Shown here piece by piece: positions 25,504 to 34,928 of a stretch of 64,000 nt of DNA (position 1 is the first letter of the stretch; each line of letters starts with the position of its first letter). This DNA comes from Clostridia bacterium (GTDB taxonomy: Bacteria > Bacillota_A > Clostridia > Oscillospirales > Acutalibacteraceae). Below the pieces are notes generated by a model. That model saw only the letters and a program-made list of their open reading frames with translations, was not told the DNA's origin and searched no databases. Made by a program: the position numbers and the translations under genes. The stretch lies in the NCBI GenBank assembly GCA_017397065.1, contig JAFQKE010000030.1, forward strand, positions 1 to 64,000. The letters run 5' to 3'.

Positions 25504-26874
25504 ATGGCAACAAAAACACTTACCAAAAATTTCACATCGGGTAGCATACCAAAGCAGCTTTTCTGGTTTACGCTTCCCTTTATGGCATCAAACGCACTTC
25601 AGGTGCTTTACAGCACAATTGATATGATAATTGTCGGCAATTATGTTGGTAAAGAGGGACTTTCGGCTGTATCGCAAAGCAGTATGATAATAAATTTTGC
25701 CGTTATGGTTTGCCTTGGCGTTTCAAATGCGGGGCAGGTGCTTGTATCGCAGGCAATAGGTTCGGGCAAAAAGAAGGAGCTTAATGGCATAATCGGCACT
25801 TTATTTACTTTATTGCTCGTTTTTTCGCTGGTTCTTACGGCGATTATTTGCAGTTTTAGTTTGCTAATATTAAATGTTATGAACACGCCAAAAGAATCCT
25901 ATAATATGGCTTTTGATTATCTTATAATCTGTGCCGCAGGACTTATTTTCACGGCCGGTTATAACATGGTCTCGGCCGTACTTCGTGGTATGGGAGATTC
26001 TAAAAGCCCACTTCTTTTTATTGCTATTGCATCGTGTATAAATTTGATTTTGGATTTGATTTTTACCGGTTTTTGGGGTTGGGGAGTCGCCGGTGCTGCT
26101 TGGGCAACGATTATAGGTCAGGCGGCTTCATTTTTGTTTTCCCTTTACTATTTATATAAACGCAAAGCGGAGTTTGGATTCGATTTTAAACCGAAATCCT
26201 TTAAGCCGGATAAAAAGTATTCAAAGCTCATCGTGTCACTCGGCACTCCAATGGCAATACAATCGGGATTTATAAATATTTCTATGCTTTTTGTAACATC
26301 TCTCATAAATGAAGTCGGTGTTGGAGCGGGCGCCACCTTTGGCGTAGGCTGCAGAATAGATGATATTATAAACAAGCTGTGTATGGGCATACAGTATGCC
26401 GCCATACCGATGATTAGCCAGAATATAGGTGCAGGCAAACAAAAAAGAGCTCAAAAAATTGTTCATTGGGCGTGGATATATGCGGGTGTATTTACGGTAT
26501 TTTGCATTTTACTTTATTTATTTTTCGGCAAAGAGCTTTTTATGCTGTTCTCACCCGACAAAGAGGTTCACAAACTTTCCGAAACCTTTATAGCGGCTAT
26601 ACTTTGGATGTTCCCTGCCTTTGCTATTATGCGTGGAAGCGGTGCTTTCATTCAGGGTATAGGCAACGCAAAGCTAAGTATGGTGCTTGCTATTTTAGAT
26701 GGCGTTCTGCTTAGAATAGGACTTAGCTGGTTGTTTGGAATAGCGTTGGATTTTGGATTTTTTGGCTTTGTTTTGGGTTACGGACTTGCTCCTTATGGAT
26801 TTGCTGTGCCCAGTATGATATATTTCCTTTCAGGAATATGGAAAAAGCGTAAAACCTTAGCCGACGAGATGTAA
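25504..26874 (+). CDS. MATE-family efflux transporter
   Basis: This 456-residue protein has 12 hydrophobic helices in two halves. The N-terminal SIPKQLFWFTLPFMASNALQ and the VDMIIVG-like stretch (IDMIIVGNYVGKEGLSAVS) are typical of DinF/NorM-type MATE transporters, which export drugs or metabolites in exchange for Na+ or H+. The ribosome binding site (GAAGG) is modest. It probably shares the promoter at 24578. The substrate cannot be predicted. No terminator directly follows; the repeat patch at 26.9-27.2 kb begins about 50 bases downstream. Confidence 0.9.
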   Translation: MATKTLTKNFTSGSIPKQLFWFTLPFMASNALQVLYSTIDMIIVGNYVGKEGLSAVSQSSMIINFAVMVCLGVSNAGQVLVSQAIGSGKKKELNGIIGTLFTLLLVFSLVLTAIICSFSLLILNVMNTPKESYNMAFDYLIICAAGLIFTAGYNMVSAVLRGMGDSKSPLLFIAIASCINLILDLIFTGFWGWGVAGAAWATIIGQAASFLFSLYYLYKRKAEFGFDFKPKSFKPDKKYSKLIVSLGTPMAIQSGFINISMLFVTSLINEVGVGAGATFGVGCRIDDIINKLCMGIQYAAIPMISQNIGAGKQKRAQKIVHWAWIYAGVFTVFCILLYLFFGKELFMLFSPDKEVHKLSETFIAAILWMFPAFAIMRGSGAFIQGIGNAKLSMVLAILDGVLLRIGLSWLFGIALDFGFFGFVLGYGLAPYGFAVPSMIYFLSGIWKKRKTLADEM

Positions 26875-26925
26875 AAACATATATTAACTTGCATAAATAA
26901 CAAGACTACACGTTGTAATAACTAT

Positions 26926-27174
26926 AAATTGTAGTTTGAACGCTAGGCGTTCCTTTTATCCGAACAGGTTTTATGCGTTTAGCTAAGTCTCGTTCCGCAG
27001 CCGGAAAGATACAGATAAATTGTTGTTTATAAGCCTTCCCCTTGATGGGGAAGGGGGACCGCTTTAGCGGTGGATGAGGTGAAAAAAACGCTAATTTAAA
27101 GGCTTTTTTACGGACAGTCCGGGAGGCCTGTCCCTACGGTGTGAGGGTTAAATCTCTGCGATAAACTACAATTT
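26926..27174. repeat. Composite patch of palindromic intergenic repeats
   Basis: A perfect 12-bp inverted repeat (AAATTGTAGTTT at 26926-26937, AAACTACAATTT at 27163-27174) encloses about 225 bases filled with small hairpins: GAACGC/GCGTTC (26938-26952), CTTCCCC/GGGGAAG (27035-27053), ACCGCTTTAGCGGT (27058-27071) and GGACAG/CTGTCC (27112-27133). The CTTCCCCTTGATGGGGAAGG and GTGGATGAGGTG pieces resemble repeats I know from intergenic regions of many Clostridia. No gene lies between 26875 and 27401. Confidence 0.65.
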
Positions 27175-27203
27175 GACGTGCAAAATAAGGGGAACCTTTG
27201 TAG

Positions 27204-27223
27204 GGAACGGGCTTGCTCGTTCC
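27204..27223. repeat. Short palindromic intergenic repeat
   Basis: GGAACG-N8-CGTTCC preceded by TGTAGG, another common short clostridial intergenic repeat type, just outside the 12-bp inverted repeat at 26926-27174. Confidence 0.45.
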
Positions 27224-27276
27224 GCAAAAAAAATTAGCACAAACTTTGGCGGCAGGAGCAACTTATATTTATAAAT

Positions 27277-27326
27277 AAAAATCTGCAACGAAAGTGCTTT
27301 TTTCTCACTTTTATTGCAGATTTTTC
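27277..27326. terminator. Bidirectional terminator
   Basis: AAAAATCTGCAA pairs with TTGCAGATTTTT and AAAGTG with CACTTT inside the same hairpin. T runs flank it on both strands, so it can end transcripts from the MATE side and from the minus-strand phosphate transporter gene. Confidence 0.75.
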
Positions 27327-27347
27327 ATATTGTTTTATTCTTATTTT

Positions 27348-27386
27348 AAGGGATGTAAAAATCAAAGTTTTTTACATCCCTTTTTA
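27348..27386 (+). terminator. Second terminator hairpin
   Basis: AAGGGATGTAAAAA pairs with TTTTTTACATCCCTT, followed by TTT on the + strand. It lies just past the end of the minus-strand transporter gene. Confidence 0.6.
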
Positions 27387-27401
27387 TGCTTTAAAACTCT
27401 T

Positions 27402-29216
27402 TTAGTCGATGCTGTATTTTGTTATGTATTCGTTAAAACGCTCGGTGAAATCGGGGTTTTCTTCTGATTTAATATTTTTAAGATATTTATGGGTGTCAAA
27501 ACTGTTATGAGCAACCTCTATCATAGCAACTGCTATGTTGGAGCAGTGGTCAGAAACACGCTCAAAGTTGTTAAGCAAATCAGAAAGCACAAAGCCGAGT
27601 TCTATTGTGCAGTCACCCTTTTGAAGTCTTGCAATGTGGTTAGCTTTAATCTGCGAGGTAAGAGCGTCAACAACCTGCTCCAAAGGCTCAATATCTTTAG
27701 CAAGGTCTAAGTTATTTTCCTCAAAAGCGGTAACGGTAAGGGTGATGATTTCTTCAAGTGCAGACGAAAGGGTTTTAAGCTCCTCTTTGGCCTGTGTACT
27801 GAAAGAAATATTCTTGCTTGCAATTTCTTTTGCAACGCCCAAAAGGTTAACAGAGTGGTCGCCTATGCGCTCAAAATCGCCAATAGTGTGAAGAAGCTTC
27901 GATGCCTCTTTACTATCCTTTTCGGAGAGCTCCTTGCTGGAAATCTTAACAAGGATTGATCCGAGCTTATCTTCATATCTATCAAGTAGCTTTTCTTCAT
28001 CCTTAACCTTTGCGGCAAGCACTTCATCAAAGCCTTTACCGTCCTCAGCGGCTCGTGCAATGTTGGTAGCATCAATAAAGGTTTTCCTTGCCATTTTTGC
28101 CATTTTTACGGTGTAGTTATCACACTCAGCAAGGGCAACGGTGGGAGTGTTGAGCAAACGCTCGTCGATAAAGGTTTTCTTCTCTTCTTCCTTTGCGTCG
28201 GGTATAAACTTCTTTGCAAGGAATACCAGAAGATTGGTAAAGGGAAGGAGTAAAAGAGTTGTGAATGCGTTGAATATTGTATGGCACAAAGCGATTTCTT
28301 GAGCGTTTATGTTGGCACTCAAATACTCTTTAACGGGTTGAACAAGCCAAAAAACAGGAAGATAAATAAGCAGAACTATAACGGTACCAATAACATTAAA
28401 CAAAATATGTACTACAGCAACACGCTTTGCATTTTTTGTAACACCTATACTAGAGATTAGAGAAGTAACACAAGTACCAATATTTTGTCCCATAATAATG
28501 GGGATTGCCATATTGAAGGTTATTGCCTTTGTTTCAATTGCAAGGGTTTGTAAAATACCAACGCTTGCTGCTGAGCTTTGAATAATACCGGTAAATATTG
28601 CACCAACCGCAACACCAATGAGAGGATTATTGAATATATCAATAAAGGCTTTAAAGGATTCAATGTTTTCCTCTGCGGCAAGGGGTTTAACGGCATCGCC
28701 CATAAGTTGCATACCAAACATTAAAATAGCAAAGCCTACCATGATGGTACCAATATCTTTTTTACGTTGGCTTTTTGCCATCATAATAAAAATTATACCA
28801 ATAAGAGCAACAATGGGAGAGAAATTATCAGGCTTTAACATTGATACAAGCGAGCCGCCGATTCCACCGCCTTCGCCACTTTCAATTCCGGCAAGAGAAA
28901 GAATCCAAGCGGTAAGGGTTGTTCCTATGTTAGAGCCAAAAATAACTCCAACAGTTTGCTCAAGTGCCATAATTCCTGAGTTTACAAGGCCTACCAGCAT
29001 AACTGTGAGGGCTGAAGATGACTGCATAGCAATTGTGATACCTGCGCCAAGCCCCATACTTGCAACCTTGTTGGAGGTCATTTTTTTCAAAGTTGTTTCC
29101 ATTTTGCCGCCGGCAAGCTTTTCAAGACCTCCGGACATAGCATTCATTCCGTAAAGGAAAAATGCAAGTCCGCCTAAAAGTGTGAAGACAGGAAAAAGAA
29201 TAGCCTGAAGATTCAT
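27402..29216 (-). CDS. Na+/phosphate cotransporter with PhoU-like domain
   Basis: ATG at 29216 follows AAGGAGCG on the minus strand; the open frame reaches 29303, but that would give an odd charged leader. The 604-residue product has paired repeats of hydrophobic helices containing the QSSSALTVMLVGL and QSSAASVGILQTL motifs of the NptA/PNaS family (residues about 5-345), which bring phosphate in with sodium. The C-terminal 230 residues form a PhoU-like three-helix domain facing the cytoplasm that probably senses or gates. This fused layout is the common one in Clostridia. It is a single-gene unit with its own promoter. Confidence 0.9.
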   Translation of the reverse strand: MNLQAILFPVFTLLGGLAFFLYGMNAMSGGLEKLAGGKMETTLKKMTSNKVASMGLGAGITIAMQSSSALTVMLVGLVNSGIMALEQTVGVIFGSNIGTTLTAWILSLAGIESGEGGGIGGSLVSMLKPDNFSPIVALIGIIFIMMAKSQRKKDIGTIMVGFAILMFGMQLMGDAVKPLAAEENIESFKAFIDIFNNPLIGVAVGAIFTGIIQSSAASVGILQTLAIETKAITFNMAIPIIMGQNIGTCVTSLISSIGVTKNAKRVAVVHILFNVIGTVIVLLIYLPVFWLVQPVKEYLSANINAQEIALCHTIFNAFTTLLLLPFTNLLVFLAKKFIPDAKEEEKKTFIDERLLNTPTVALAECDNYTVKMAKMARKTFIDATNIARAAEDGKGFDEVLAAKVKDEEKLLDRYEDKLGSILVKISSKELSEKDSKEASKLLHTIGDFERIGDHSVNLLGVAKEIASKNISFSTQAKEELKTLSSALEEIITLTVTAFEENNLDLAKDIEPLEQVVDALTSQIKANHIARLQKGDCTIELGFVLSDLLNNFERVSDHCSNIAVAMIEVAHNSFDTHKYLKNIKSEENPDFTERFNEYITKYSID

Positions 29217-29274
29217 TTGGTTGTTCGCTCCTTGCTTTTTACAAATAGATGTTAGAAAACGAATATATACTCTA

Positions 29275-29303
29275 ATTATACATAAATTTCTATTTTTATG
29301 CAA
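29275..29303 (-). promoter_or_regulatory. SigA promoter of the phosphate transporter gene
   Basis: On the minus strand TTGCAT (29303-29298), 17 bases, then TATAAT (29280-29275), about 59 bases before the start codon. Confidence 0.65.
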
Positions 29304-29406
29304 TAGGATTTGCTCTAATTTTTTGTTGTAGTATGTAGTTTATTATCGAAATTTTGAATAGATGTAATTAAAATTATTAAAAGTTCGTTAAAGATTAGCA
29401 TTTTCG

Positions 29407-29435
29407 TTGCAATGAAAAGAAAAATATGGTATACT
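29407..29435 (+). promoter_or_regulatory. SigA promoter of the citrate synthase gene
   Basis: TTGCAA (29407-29412), 17 bases, then TATACT (29430-29435). Confidence 0.7.
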
Positions 29436-29487
29436 AATAAAAATAAAAAGAATGATTATAAATAATCCCCGAAAGGCAGATGATAAA

Positions 29488-30861
29488 ATGAGACAGCAGG
29501 ATAGAGAACTGTTTGATGTTACTCCTAAAATTCGTGAGCTCTCGGAACTTTGTATATCACAAAGCGTAATCCCGGCAGAGCTTTACAGCGAGTATAAAGT
29601 AAACCGAGGTCTTAGAGATCAAAATGGTAATGGTGTTATAACAGGACTTACCGAAATAAGTGAAGTTAATTCCTTTAAGATGATTGATGGCAAAAAAACT
29701 CCTATCGAGGGTGAGCTTTTTTACCGTGGTGTGCATATACGAGATTTAACAAACGGATTTATGAATGAAAAGCGTTTTGGCTTTGAGGAAACAGCCTATT
29801 TGCTGCTTTTCGGTAAGCTCCCTACAAAAGAGCAACTCAAAGAGTTTAATGAGATTTTGGCCGCAAATCGCAAATTGCCTATAAATTTTGTGCGTGACGT
29901 TGTGCTTAAAGCCCCTAATGCCGATATGATGAACTCGCTTGCAAAAAGTGTGCTCACTCTTTATAGCTATGATCATCACGCTAATGAAAACGACATTCCT
30001 AACGTGTTGCGTCAGAGCTTGCAGCTTATTGCACTTTTTCCGCTTCTTTCAGTTTATGGCTATCAGGCATATAATCATTACATTTTAAATAACAGTCTTA
30101 TTATTCATAATCCCGATCCTAATCTCAGCACGGCAGAAAACATTTTGCATATGCTTCGTCCTGACAGTAAGTATACCGAGGCAGAGGCTAGAGTTTTAGA
30201 CTTGGCTTTGGTTCTTCACGCAGAGCACGGCGGCGGTAATAACTCCACCTTTACCACCCACGTTGTAACCAGCTCGGGTACCGATACCTATTCTACAATG
30301 GCGGCAGCTCTCAGCAGTCTTAAAGGACCTCGCCACGGCGGTGCAAACATTAAGGTTGTGCAGATGTTTAACGATATGAAAAAGACCGTTAAAAACTGGG
30401 AAGATGAAGATGAACTTTCTGATTATTTAAGAAAACTTCTTCACAAAGAAGCTTTTGATAAATCCGGCCTTATTTATGGTATGGGTCACGCAATTTATAC
30501 ATTAAGCGACCCCAGAGCCAAAATTTTCAAAGAGTTTGTTGGCATACTTTCAACCGAAAAGAATCGTGAAAAGGAGTACAACCTTTATAAGGCGGTTGAA
30601 AGACTTGCACCTAAGATTATTGGTGAAGAACGCAAAATCTACAAGGGCGTTAGCGCTAATATAGACTTTTACAGCGGCTTTGTTTATGATATGCTCGATT
30701 TGCCGTTAGAGCTTTATACACCTATTTTCGCTATCAGCCGTATTGTGGGATGGAGTGCTCACCGTATTGAGGAAATACTTAATATGGGTAAAATTATCCG
30801 TCCTGCATATATCAGTGTTTCTCCTCAGGTTGGCTATACACCTCTTGATGAAAGAAAATAG
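29488..30861 (+). CDS. Citrate synthase
   Basis: The enzyme condenses acetyl-CoA and oxaloacetate to citrate, the entry to the oxidative branch that supplies glutamate in many anaerobes. Seen: the HAEHGGGNNSTF region with the first catalytic His (near residue 254), GPRHGGAN, and GMGHAIYTLSDPRA with the second His. The product has 457 residues from ATG 29488 (weak GAAAGG site); an in-frame ATG at 29452 would add 12 residues and is also possible. Its N-terminal extension and length fit the larger citrate synthases of Clostridia. It has its own promoter and terminator, so it is monocistronic. Confidence 0.92.
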   Translation: MRQQDRELFDVTPKIRELSELCISQSVIPAELYSEYKVNRGLRDQNGNGVITGLTEISEVNSFKMIDGKKTPIEGELFYRGVHIRDLTNGFMNEKRFGFEETAYLLLFGKLPTKEQLKEFNEILAANRKLPINFVRDVVLKAPNADMMNSLAKSVLTLYSYDHHANENDIPNVLRQSLQLIALFPLLSVYGYQAYNHYILNNSLIIHNPDPNLSTAENILHMLRPDSKYTEAEARVLDLALVLHAEHGGGNNSTFTTHVVTSSGTDTYSTMAAALSSLKGPRHGGANIKVVQMFNDMKKTVKNWEDEDELSDYLRKLLHKEAFDKSGLIYGMGHAIYTLSDPRAKIFKEFVGILSTEKNREKEYNLYKAVERLAPKIIGEERKIYKGVSANIDFYSGFVYDMLDLPLELYTPIFAISRIVGWSAHRIEEILNMGKIIRPAYISVSPQVGYTPLDERK

Positions 30862-30866
30862 AAAAG

Positions 30867-30905
30867 AATAATCCGACCGCCGCTACAGGCATCGGATTAT
30901 TTTTA
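30867..30905 (+). terminator. Terminator after citrate synthase
   Basis: AATAATCCGA pairs with TCGGATTATT, followed by TTT and further A/T. Confidence 0.8.
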
Positions 30906-30944
30906 TAACAAATTATTATTTTAAATTAAAAAGGAGTTTTTTAT

Positions 30945-31667
30945 ATGGCACTTAGTATTCCAACTCCGCATATAAATGCTAAAGCGGGCGATTTTGCAAG
31001 AACTGTTTTAATGCCGGGAGACCCACTTCGAGCAAAATACATTGCCGAAACCTATCTTACCGATGTAAAACAGGTGAATTCGGTGCGTGGCATAATGGGA
31101 TTTACCGGACTGTATAAAGGTAATCCTGTTTCGGTAATGGCAAGCGGTATGGGTATGCCCTCCATCAGCATTTACAGTTATGAACTTTTTGAGGGATATT
31201 CAGTAGAGAACATTATTCGTGTGGGAACTGCAGGCGCAATGAACAAAAATCTTAAAATAGGTGATATCGTTGTTGGAATGGGCGCCTGTACAAACTCAGG
31301 AATAATGAATGAGTGCGGGCTTTCAGGCTTTGCGCCAATTGCTGATTATACCCTGCTCAGCACCCTTTGCGATGTTGCAAAAAAGTGTGGTACAAATGTA
31401 ACTGTGGGAAATTTATTCTCCAGCGACCTTTTTTATGGCGGAGATCCTGATTTTTTAAAAAAGTGGTCATCTGTTGGGGCGTTGGCGGTAGAAATGGAGG
31501 CCGCCGCCCTTTATCTTAATGCGGCAAGGCTTGGCAAAAAGGCACTAGCCATCTGCACCATTTCAGATAGTCTTGTAACGGGTGAAGCAACCTCGTCCGA
31601 GGAGCGTCAGACCGCATTTAATGAGATGATGATTTTGGCTTTGGAAACAGCCGTATTGATGCCGTAG
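30945..31667 (+). CDS. deoD: Purine nucleoside phosphorylase, DeoD type
   Basis: This 240-residue cytoplasmic enzyme splits purine nucleosides with phosphate to free base and ribose-1-phosphate for salvage. Seen: the N-terminal STPHINA-like SIPTPHINAK, the phosphate-binding MPGDPLRAKYIAE, RVGTAGAMNK, the VEMEAAALY motif that binds ribose, and TISDSLVTGE with the catalytic Asp. The length equals that of standard DeoD. AAAGGAG precedes the ATG. It stands alone; the convergent pflA gene ends only 23 bases beyond it, with no clear terminator between. Confidence 0.95.
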   Translation: MALSIPTPHINAKAGDFARTVLMPGDPLRAKYIAETYLTDVKQVNSVRGIMGFTGLYKGNPVSVMASGMGMPSISIYSYELFEGYSVENIIRVGTAGAMNKNLKIGDIVVGMGACTNSGIMNECGLSGFAPIADYTLLSTLCDVAKKCGTNVTVGNLFSSDLFYGGDPDFLKKWSSVGALAVEMEAAALYLNAARLGKKALAICTISDSLVTGEATSSEERQTAFNEMMILALETAVLMP

Positions 31668-31690
31668 TCCTTGCACAGGATTTGAGTTGA

Positions 31691-32395
31691 CTAGAGAAAT
31701 CTAAAAAGATTATCCATAAGCTCCTTATCGGGTTCGGGAAGATTTGCAAACGGGAAAGATACTCCCATATTGTCATATTTAATCTGACATATTTTTTTGA
31801 ATGGCAGAAGTTCAATTTTATCTACATTTGAATGGGAGTCTTTAATTTCCTTTAGCTTTAAAATGTTATCCTCATTATCATTAAGGGTGGGTATAATAAC
31901 CTGCCTTAATGTGGTGGGGATTTTTTTTGTGTTTAAATAATCCAGAAATTCCAAAGGGGCAGTGAGAGCACAACCCACATATTTTTTATAATCTTCATTA
32001 TTTGTGTATTTAATATCCAAAAGAACCCTGTCGGTAAGGGCTAAAAGGGCTTTGATGTCATCATTCAAAAGGCTTCCCGAGGTATCAAGACAGGTGTTTA
32101 TACCACTTTCTTTGCAGAGTGAAAAAACCTCTTTTGCAAATTCCGCCTGAAGTAGCGGCTCGCCGCCCGAAAGGGTTATTCCGCCGTTTTCGCCAAAATA
32201 TTCTTTAAATCGTACCGCCTTGGATACAATTTCTTGGGCGGTGTATTCGGTACCGCCGGAAAGTTCCCACGTGTCGGGATTATGGCAACAACCACACCTG
32301 AGGTTGCAACCCTTTAAAAAGACTACAAAACGCACGCCCGGACCGTCAACCGTACCCAAGCTTTGAAAAGAATGTACAACGCCTTTTTTGTTCAT
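31691..32395 (-). CDS. pflA: Pyruvate formate-lyase activating enzyme
   Basis: This 234-residue radical SAM enzyme puts the glycyl radical on PflB. The cluster-binding cysteines are seen in FLKGCNLRCGCCHNPDTW (CxxxCxxC, near residue 30), followed by GGITLSGGEPLLQ for SAM binding. The length matches PflA. It follows pflB on the minus strand with a 54-base gap holding a hairpin, so the activator is likely made at a lower level than the lyase. AAAGGAG precedes the ATG. Confidence 0.95.
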   Translation of the reverse strand: MNKKGVVHSFQSLGTVDGPGVRFVVFLKGCNLRCGCCHNPDTWELSGGTEYTAQEIVSKAVRFKEYFGENGGITLSGGEPLLQAEFAKEVFSLCKESGINTCLDTSGSLLNDDIKALLALTDRVLLDIKYTNNEDYKKYVGCALTAPLEFLDYLNTKKIPTTLRQVIIPTLNDNEDNILKLKEIKDSHSNVDKIELLPFKKICQIKYDNMGVSFPFANLPEPDKELMDNLFRFL

Positions 32396-32412
32396 TTGTT
32401 ACTCCTTTAAAG

Positions 32413-32442
32413 AAAAATCGCCCGCAAAAAGTGGGCGATTTT
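32413..32442 (-). terminator. Hairpin between pflB and pflA
   Basis: AAAATCGCCC pairs with GGGCGATTTT and on the minus strand is followed by TTTTT-C-TTT. It can act as a partial terminator, letting less transcript reach pflA. Confidence 0.65.
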
Positions 32443-32449
32443 AAAATTT

Positions 32450-34681
32450 TTACATTGCTTCGTGGAAGGTGCGGCTTATAACCTCACGCTGCTGTTCACG
32501 TGAAAGCTTGTTGAAGTTTACAGCATAACCCGAAACACGGATTGTGAGATTGGGATATGCTTCGGGATTTTCATAGGCTTTCATTAAGGTTTCTCGGTTA
32601 AGAACATTTATGTTTATGTGATGTGCTTTTTTTGCGAAATAGCCGTCTAGGATAGTTACAAGGTTATCTACACGCTCATCGTCTGTTTTACCAAGGGCGT
32701 CGGGAGTGATGGAGAAGGTGTTGGAAACGCCGTCACGGCAGTCATCATAACTGATTTTTGCTACCGAGTTAAGGGAAGCCAAAGCACCGTTTTCTTCACG
32801 GTTGTGCATGGGGTTAGCACCGGGAGCAAACGGGGCAGATGCCTTTCTGCCATCGGGGGTAGCACCTGTGTTTTTACCGTACATAACGTTAGAGGTAATT
32901 GTGAGTACCGAAAGGGTATGCTCGGCGTGGCGGTAGGTGGGGGTCTTTCTAAGTTCGGTTATAACCTTATGGGCAAGCTCTTTTGCAATAAGGTCTACCC
33001 TGTCATCATCGTTACCGAATTTGGGGAAGTCACCTTCTGTGTTAAACTCGGTAATGAATCCGTTTTTATCTCTTATTACGCCAACATTTGCGTACTTAAT
33101 AGCACTAAGCGAATCTGCAACAACCGAAAGACCGGCTATACCAAACGCCATAAAGCGATGAACGTTGGTATCGTGCAAAGCCATCTGGGTTTTTTCATAG
33201 CAATATTTATCGTGCATATAGTGAATAACGTTCATTGTGTTTACGTAAAGATTGGAGAGCCATTTGTTGTAAATATCAAAGCGTTCCACAACCTCATCGT
33301 AATTCAGAGTATCGCCCGAAAGAACAGGCATCTGGGGGCCGATATGCATACCGCTTGTGGTATCATAACCGCCATTTATGGCGATTAAAAGAAGCTTTGC
33401 AAGATTACAACGTGCACCGAAGAACTGCATCTGCTTTCCAATTTTCATTGCCGAAACACAGCAGGCAATAGCGTAATCATCGCCATATATGGGACGCATT
33501 AAGTCATCACTTTCATACTGAATGGAATCGGTATCTTTGGAAACCTTTGCACAGTATTTTTTAAAGCCATCCGGCAGAGCTTTAGACCAAAGCACCGTAA
33601 GATTGGGTTCAGGAGAAGAACCTAAAGTGTAAAGTGTATTAAGCACACGGAAGCTACTCTTGGTAACAAGAGTTCTGCCATCTTCACCCATACCGCCAAC
33701 AGCCTCGGTAATCCACATTGGATCGCCGCCAAAAAGCTCATTGTACTCGGGGGTGCGCAGATGACGTGCTATACGAAGCTTGATAACAAAATCATCAAAA
33801 AGCTCTTGGGCTTTTTCTTCGGTTAAAATTCCTGCTTTAATATCACGCTCAATATAAATATCAAAAAAGCTGCTTACTCTTCCCAAAGACATTGCTGCAC
33901 CGTTTTGCTCTTTAATAGCGCCAAGGTAGCCGAAGTATGTCCACTGAATTGCCTCTTTTGCATCTTTGGCAGGCTCGCTTATATCAAAGCCGTACATTGC
34001 CGCCATTTCCTTTAAATAACCTAAAAATGCTATTTGCTGATAAAGCTCTTCGTCTTGACGAATGTTTTCGGTATTAAAGATGCAATTTTTAAGGGCATCT
34101 TTATCTTTTTTCTTTTCTTCAATAAGCTTATCAACACCGTAAAGGGCAACACGGCGATAGTCACCGATAATTCTGCCACGTCCGTAAGCATCGGGCAGAC
34201 CTGTTATAACGTGGCATTTTCTTGCTTGACGCATTTCATCAGTATAGGCTCTGAAAACACCGTCATTGTGGGTGGTGCGGAATCGGAATTCCTCCTCAAC
34301 CTTTTTTCCGAGCTTATATCCGTAAGCTTCGCAGGCCTGCTTTGCCATACGCATACCGCCAAAGGGATTTACTCCACGCTTTAAGGGGCGGTTGGTTTGC
34401 ATACCAACAATAATTTCATTATCCTTATCAATATATCCCGGGGAATAAGCGGTAAGTGAAGAAACGGTTGCAGTATCAATATCAAGCACGCCGCCGAATT
34501 GACGCTCTAAAGCGAAAAGAGCTTCGACTTTTTTCATAAGAGTATTGGTGCGTTCGGTTGCACCGGATAAAAAGCTATCGTCACCGGTATATTCAGTGTA
34601 ATTTGACTGAATAAAATCACGTACATTGATTTCGTTTTGCCAAACTCCGCCATTAAAACCGTACCAATTTTTGTGTTCCAT
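32450..34681 (-). CDS. pflB: Pyruvate formate-lyase (formate C-acetyltransferase)
   Basis: PflB converts pyruvate and CoA to acetyl-CoA and formate in anaerobic growth. The start at 34681 has an AAAGGAGG site; the frame is open to 34735 but that lies in the riboswitch terminator. The 743-residue product shows the adjacent active-site cysteines in [12 protein letters not shown] and, near the end, RVSGYAVNF holding the glycine that carries the radical. Length fits the family. A ZTP riboswitch precedes it, linking its expression to folate one-carbon status, since formate feeds 10-formyl-THF. pflA lies downstream. Confidence 0.97.
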   Translation of the reverse strand: MEHKNWYGFNGGVWQNEINVRDFIQSNYTEYTGDDSFLSGATERTNTLMKKVEALFALERQFGGVLDIDTATVSSLTAYSPGYIDKDNEIIVGMQTNRPLKRGVNPFGGMRMAKQACEAYGYKLGKKVEEEFRFRTTHNDGVFRAYTDEMRQARKCHVITGLPDAYGRGRIIGDYRRVALYGVDKLIEEKKKDKDALKNCIFNTENIRQDEELYQQIAFLGYLKEMAAMYGFDISEPAKDAKEAIQWTYFGYLGAIKEQNGAAMSLGRVSSFFDIYIERDIKAGILTEEKAQELFDDFVIKLRIARHLRTPEYNELFGGDPMWITEAVGGMGEDGRTLVTKSSFRVLNTLYTLGSSPEPNLTVLWSKALPDGFKKYCAKVSKDTDSIQYESDDLMRPIYGDDYAIACCVSAMKIGKQMQFFGARCNLAKLLLIAINGGYDTTSGMHIGPQMPVLSGDTLNYDEVVERFDIYNKWLSNLYVNTMNVIHYMHDKYCYEKTQMALHDTNVHRFMAFGIAGLSVVADSLSAIKYANVGVIRDKNGFITEFNTEGDFPKFGNDDDRVDLIAKELAHKVITELRKTPTYRHAEHTLSVLTITSNVMYGKNTGATPDGRKASAPFAPGANPMHNREENGALASLNSVAKISYDDCRDGVSNTFSITPDALGKTDDERVDNLVTILDGYFAKKAHHININVLNRETLMKAYENPEAYPNLTIRVSGYAVNFNKLSREQQREVISRTFHEAM

Positions 34682-34720
34682 AAATTTTTCCTCCTTTGGT
34701 AGTTGCTGTTGCCGAATTAA

Positions 34721-34826
34721 ACAAAAACAGGGCAATCAGCTTTTACAACTGATTGCCCAGACGGTCGGCATTTATCTTTTACATTCCCTTGCGGTAAACC
34801 CGCTAATCCGTCAGTTATGTAAAAGC
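34721..34826 (-). promoter_or_regulatory. ZTP (pfl-motif) riboswitch with terminator platform
   Basis: On the minus strand, P1 is TTTTACAT/ATGTAAAA (34824-34817 with 34784-34777), enclosing a CUGACGG...GCGGGUUUACCGC...GGGA core. The conserved CCGACCGTCTGGGC follows at 34768-34755. The last GGGC bases also begin a terminator stem GGGCAATCAG/CTGATTGCCC with a T-rich tail, so ligand binding and the terminator compete. This is the classic pfl RNA motif, known to sense ZTP/ZMP and turn genes on when 10-formyl-THF is short. Confidence 0.9.
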
Positions 34827-34839
34827 TTATCATAGTTAT

Positions 34840-34868
34840 ATTATATAGAAGAAAGAGAACTTTGTCAA
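34840..34868 (-). promoter_or_regulatory. Consensus SigA promoter of pflB
   Basis: TTGACA (34868-34863), exactly 17 bases, then TATAAT (34845-34840) on the minus strand. The start of RNA would fall just before the riboswitch P1 stem. Confidence 0.9.
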
Positions 34869-34928
34869 CACAAAAACCTACCAAATAAATTTATTTTAAA
34901 AAGAATATACAGTATATTTTTGCTAAAT

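Noticed and set aside
26926..27223. A CRISPR array
   Set aside because: The palindromes differ from each other, are not evenly spaced, and there are no spacers or cas genes.
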